A DNA stretch of 11,737 nt, taken from the NCBI GenBank assembly GCA_004151065.3, contig NWUY0300017451.1:15409-27145 (forward strand). The letters are read 5' to 3'. The notes beneath the pieces are model-generated. The model was not told the DNA's origin. It saw only the letters and a list, made by a program, of their open reading frames with translations, and did no database searches. Shown here one piece after another: positions 8,095 to 11,737 of the stretch (within the stretch, counting starts at the first letter, position 1; each line of letters opens with the position of its first letter). The DNA comes from Larix sibirica. Its lineage: Eukaryota; Streptophyta; Pinopsida; Pinales; Pinaceae. The translations under genes were made by a program, and so were the position numbers.

Positions 8095-8872
8095 AACTTG
8101 TTGATATTATTATTGGTTACTTATCGCCTACTTATTTACACCAAGATGCTTTCCATTGGTGCTTGAGTTTTTACATGCATAATTTTCAATGGTTTCTTCC
8201 AAGATTCTTTCATCATTGACAATTCCACACTTTAGTAATAGGTTCCAACCAAGGATCACCTTCCATTTGCTTCTATAATGGCTTATTCTATGTCTTTTTA
8301 ATGGTGGACTACTTGTGATCATTTTATGTATGGGTCGAAGGGCATATATCATGGCAATGGGAGATGATCCCTTTGTCTATGTTAATCTTGATACCATACA
8401 TATTCATAATATCACCTTCTATTGAGAATTTATCCATATTTATTATGTGTTGTCCCTTTAATGACTTCTTCTAAGCCTTTTTCCAATAGTCATCCCATAA
8501 CATTAGATCACCCATGACCCCTTTATCTCAAACTCACCTCAATTGGAATTTCACCTTTCTCGGATTTCGCGTCTTGATGCTCCAATGACTCTTCCAATAT
8601 ATACACTTTGATGAATAAGATCCATTGATATTTATTCCTTCATAGTATATCTCATGGGAAATCAAATAGGGCTTTTCCCATTCAACCCTTAGGATTTCCA
8701 TACCTACAATTACAAATCATTTTCCCAATACAACAAGACTACCATTAGTTTAAATGCCTTAACAACTGCATTCAACCCTTATCATGCTTGGTTGGGTGAT
8801 ATTTGTGGTTGTGGACACTTTGCTTCTCTCGTTTTATTATCTAGCGCCTTAGTCTCTTATAAGGTTCTCAAG
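8095..8872. other. Unassigned stretch between SINE and gypsy pol end
   Basis: A 74-codon minus frame (8128-8352) has no recognised motif. Being directly downstream of the gypsy pol on its strand, this should be the element's 3' untranslated region and the start of its 3' LTR, but no polypurine tract followed by TG could be picked out. Two AAGGGTTGAATG words on the minus strand (about 8676-8687 and 8771-8782) hint at a short local repeat. Confidence 0.35.
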
Positions 8873-8938
8873 GTGTTGGCCTCAACTATATTGGGGAGTA
8901 ATTCAGTGTTGATCTCAACTATATTGGGGAGTAATTGA
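8873..8938 (-). repeat. 33-bp tandem duplication at the end of gypsy pol
   Basis: Two adjacent 33-base copies, 8873-8905 and 8906-8938, differ at only three positions (GC versus AT after GTGTTG, and C versus G near the end). The core is CTCAACTATATTGGGGAGTA. On the minus strand the unit is 11 codons and stays in frame, reading LLPNIVE twice. It follows the apparent C-terminus of the integrase. Confidence 0.85.
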
Positions 8939-9029
8939 AAGAACCTCTTTAGCCAATATGTGTTTACTCAATTGATATAGGGAAATCCCTCCGAGTTATA
9001 TCTCAACTAATCCATTCTCATCAACTTAT

Positions 9030-10060
9030 TTAGCTTTAATGTATCTCTCCATTCACAGGATACCTTATCCTTTTTCTTTTACTATATGATACGATAAACA
9101 ATTGGCTTTCTTCAAATTCACGCTTCTTTAGTTTATTGTCATGGTACATGTTCATTGTTTGTTTGCTCATTTACTCTTGAAAATAAGACCAAAGTCAGTC
9201 CTCATCTAGTCATTCCAGATCTTCTAATAGTCTTTTAAACATTGGTCTCTTTGTAGTTGCTCTGTGACTACAATTCATAAAGATGGTACCCAATTCTCTA
9301 TTGGAATTATCACTTCATTATTGAATGTTACTTATAATGGTGTCTTCCCCAATTATTTTTTCCATGTTGTCTAATATGCCCATAGGGTAACATGTAATCA
9401 ACATGCCCAACTTAATCACTTAAATTCTCATACTTTCATATGTGTGGACATCATTACCTTAATGTTGCTATCTTCTTAGCCATTTTATCTAGGGTAGTAA
9501 GGATTTCCCTTGTGATGAATAGCCTCAATTATTTTCTTCATTATTTTGATATGAGTATTTTTAGTGAAATGTGTACCCTAGTCAAAGGTTATCTATATCA
9601 AACATCTAAACTTGCAAATTGTGTCTTCAAATAAAAATCTTACAATTGATTGTGTAGTTTTCACTCTAACTTCACTTGCCCCTTCTATCTTTGGCGAACT
9701 CATCGGTTTCCACTATCACATACTAGAATTGTGTTCTCTTTGTTTGTATAAGCAGTCTAATAAAAACATTTTCCCATTGTTCAAAAAGTTAACATTGGAG
9801 TATTAGTGCTAAGCTCATGGAAATCCCTAATTTGTGGTTTGTTACTTACCTTCTAACGTTGGTCACATTTATTGACTAATTTGAAACAATATTGGTAGAT
9901 TATAGACCACAACAATCCAAAATATAGAGAATTTTGCATTGTCTTAGTTGATGAGAAGTGGATTCATGTGATGCCACAATGGAATTCTCTAATTAATTGT
10001 ACTATTTGTATGGTTTCATATATCTTCTTAATATTCCACCCCTTCCAATATTGTATAGGT
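9030..10060 (-). pseudogene. Ty3/gypsy integrase remnant
   Basis: Integrase joins the element's DNA to the host chromosome. The zinc-binding N-terminus is readable as REFHCGIT-stop-IHFSS (9948-9990) and LVNKCDQR (about 9855-9880): both histidines and the first cysteine are present, but the second cysteine position is arginine. In the core, FEQWENVFIRLL (about 9750-9785) aligns with FEKWxIDFVGP, so the first catalytic aspartate is replaced by valine. D-stop-GTHF (about 9565-9585) keeps the second aspartate. HHKGNPYYPR (about 9487-9520) matches the HHKSTPYHPQ segment before the catalytic glutamate. Further on, EVIIPIENWVPSL (about 9277-9316) and MYHDNKLKKREFEESQLF (about 9097-9150) match the post-core region and C-terminal module. 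There are many stops; it cannot be functional. Confidence 0.82.
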
Positions 10061-10269
10061 TCTCTATCAATATTTTGAATCTTAGGAAGTTTTGATCCAT
10101 TTAAATCTATTTATATGTTTTTATCATCCCTTCATGTGCCTTACCATCCTCTAGAACTTATAGCCGATCCTCCATATATCCTAGTGCAACATGCACCCGG
10201 AACTATGATGAGGAAGTATCCCTCACTTTCACCTTTGGGTACTTTGTTGTCTATCCAATATAGGCGGTT

Positions 10270-10760
10270 CTATCCAACATGGAATTTCCCCAGTTTGACA
10301 GAAAACTTGAAGTCATATTCCTGGAACAAGATTAACCATCAATTTAGCCTTTCTTATGTTATCAACTTGTTCACTATATATTTCAAAAGACTAATGATCT
10401 ACATAGAAATTAAACTTGTTCATCAATAAGTATGTTGAAATATTTTTATGGTGTAAATCATTCCTAAGAGTTTTGGTTATGTGGTGTTGTAGTTGTGCTC
10501 AACTTATGGTAGCTTCCTACTTGTAAAATATATCAGTTGATCCATCCTTTTATCACCAAGCATGTGAGGATAGATATAATAGTGTTACCTAAAACATCGC
10601 CATGTACATAAAAAGGTTTGGTCAAGTCTAGAAATATCAATACTGGTGTATTCACAATCATGTCATTTGGCATCTCCACAACTACAATTGGACCATTTTG
10701 GCATCCTAATTGGGTTTCCTTGTATGTTGAAAATGAGTAAAAGGATGGACAAGGGTCCAT
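10270..10760 (-). pseudogene. Ty3/gypsy RNase H remnant
   Basis: RNase H removes the RNA strand during reverse transcription. The open piece 10533-10760 contains TPVLIFLDLTKPFYVHGDVL, the entry to the domain (family form APVLxxPDxxKPFxVxxDAS); the first catalytic aspartate is retained as HGD, while the usual following alanine-serine is altered. At 10480-10542 the strand reads DQLIYFTSRKLP-stop-VEHNYNTT, the IYFxSRxLxxAExNYxxTE block, with a stop inside and another at the position of the family glutamate. At 10274-10327 LFQEYDFKFSVKLGKFHVG matches the end of the domain. The LLKYIVNKL piece between them is in frame with its neighbours and interrupted by further stops. Confidence 0.82.
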
Positions 10761-10804
10761 ATGATTAATGTCTCCTTCTTCATTAACATGTCCATTGGGT
10801 ATGT

Positions 10805-11737
10805 TATCTAGTCATATCCTTTAATAAACTTTTGATAATATATTATATATGCCCTAGAAATGTCTTCACTTTTAATGAATTACTCAATGGTTTGAGATCA
10901 CCTTCACCTTATTGGGATTTACCACCATCCCTTCCCTAAGACTATGTGATCCAAGATATTTCTAGAAGACTTCAAAACTAATACTTCTTAGTTTTCATGG
11001 ATATTATTGTTTCCTACACTTGCACAAGATCATTCAAAATTCATATATTTGGTTATTTAAACAACCAAATAGTGTCCAATTGTCCAAGTATGCTTCAAGT
11101 GATTTATTAATAAAAGCTTTAATGATCTTCACAATTGTTCTACAAAAACATGTTGATGTATCTACGAATTTTTTATGTATCTATGAAGTTGAATGGCATT
11201 TTACAATAGGCATTTCCCCTCTATGCACAGGACAAAATGGTGAGTGGTTGGCCTGTTTACCTTAACGATACCCAAATACCAATATAGGGAGGGAATACAT
11301 ATCTTTACCTACTACTCCCTCTAAAACATCTTTTGAAAGGTACTAAAAAGTGATATTTGGTCGTTACCCAATTTAGCATTTGAAACTCCGTGTAATTCCT
11401 CAATTCATTATTCTTCTTCTTGGTGACCAAAACTAGCGAGGCCCACCCATTCTCCTTTACTAGATACAAGATATCAATGTCCAATAAATTCTTGATCTCT
11501 TCTTATACTTTATTTGTGTTCACTGGGTTCATTCTACATGGTCTCTATCTTATGGGATTTGCATTTTATTTCAATAGTTATGCACCAAATTCCCAAAATA
11601 GCATAAAAATAGCATAAAAATAGACGGAAAGAGTAACTCCAAGCCTTGAGAATGACGTAAAGAGAATGAATGAGAATCCTTTTCGAGGGGGAAACTTCCT
11701 CTTCCACTTGTTTGAAGGGGAGGGGCATGTTAAGCCC
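10805..11737 (-). pseudogene. Ty3/gypsy reverse transcriptase remnant, partial at window edge
   Basis: This domain copies the element's RNA into DNA. The linker motif AWSY is read at about 11632-11648. The domain opens with NPVNTNKV (11505-11534), then LLDIDILYLVKENGWASLVL and VTKKK (about 11411-11434). KMPFNFID (about 11175-11203) corresponds to VMPFGLxNA. The catalytic block reads KSLEAYLDNWTLFG, with YLDN (11079-11090) where active enzymes have YxDD: the second aspartate is asparagine. The palm-thumb end is LREGMVVNPNKVKVI (about 10898-10950), and the connection segment is VKTFLGHI-stop-YIIKSLLKDM (about 10812-10875). Stops and frame changes between blocks, plus an 11-bp tandem duplication just after AWSY, mark a dead copy. 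Confidence 0.88.
11600..11621. repeat. 11-bp perfect tandem duplication inside gypsy pol
   Basis: AGCATAAAAAT occurs twice in direct succession (11600-11610 and 11611-11621). Being 11 bases, the duplication shifts the minus-strand frame between the AWSY linker and the first RT block. Confidence 0.85.

Larger units (their letters stand above)
8930..11737 (-). mobile_element. Ty3/gypsy retrotransposon, decayed pol, truncated by window edge
   Basis: Reading the minus strand from the right edge, the domains come in the Ty3/gypsy order: pre-RT linker, reverse transcriptase, connection segment, RNase H, zinc-binding integrase N-terminus, integrase core and C-terminal module. This order (RT and RNase H before integrase) separates it from the copia remnants on the left, which run on the opposite strand. 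Every domain carries stops and frameshifts. Gag, protease and 5' LTR would lie beyond 11737, and the 3' LTR was not identified. The RT wording (NPVNTNKV, YLDNWTLFG, NPNKVKVI) fits plant gypsy elements; the lineage is not settled. Confidence 0.88.

Noticed and set aside
1-11737. CRISPR array, bacterial operon, phage or defence system
   Set aside because: No regularly spaced repeats, no ribosome-binding sites before coding frames and no intact coding sequence; the content is plant transposon remains.

Overview
The window reads as non-coding, transposon-derived nuclear DNA of a plant. It is AT-rich, has no intact long reading frame, and carries decayed Ty1/copia and Ty3/gypsy retrotransposon pieces plus a short tRNA-derived SINE with plant-type pol III boxes. 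Several old elements in a small space with no host exon fits a large, repeat-filled genome such as a gymnosperm's. That attribution is inference; the sequence itself only supports 'plant'. One undetermined base (position 411) marks it as assembled genomic sequence.

Layout. (1) 1-1125: unassigned. (2) 1126-1770, plus strand: a copia reverse transcriptase/RNase H remnant, internally deleted and frameshifted. (3) About 2188-2835: a probable copia-type LTR with TG...CA ends, TATA box, AATAAA signal and an upstream purine tract. It is followed by an untranslated leader with a duplicated segment and by a gag remnant (3548-3930), all on the plus strand. (4) 3931-5900: nothing assignable. (5) 5900-6870: a block with strong strand asymmetry (A/C-rich on plus, T/G-rich on minus), closed on its right by a cluster of perfect palindromes. 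(6) 7024-7154: short tandem repeats. (7) 7888-8094: a SINE with a perfect 13-bp target-site duplication and an A-tail, the best-preserved element here. (8) About 8930 to the right edge, minus strand: a long, badly decayed Ty3/gypsy pol with RT, RNase H and integrase in the normal order. Its start and gag lie beyond the window, and its 3' LTR was not found.

No host gene, tRNA, rRNA, CRISPR or bacterial-type operon is supported. Nothing here works as a functional system today. The value of the window is as a record of insertions: old copia and gypsy copies, local tandem duplications that arose inside them, and a later SINE insertion. No new biological system is claimed; the most unusual unexplained items are the palindrome cluster and the asymmetric block beside it.
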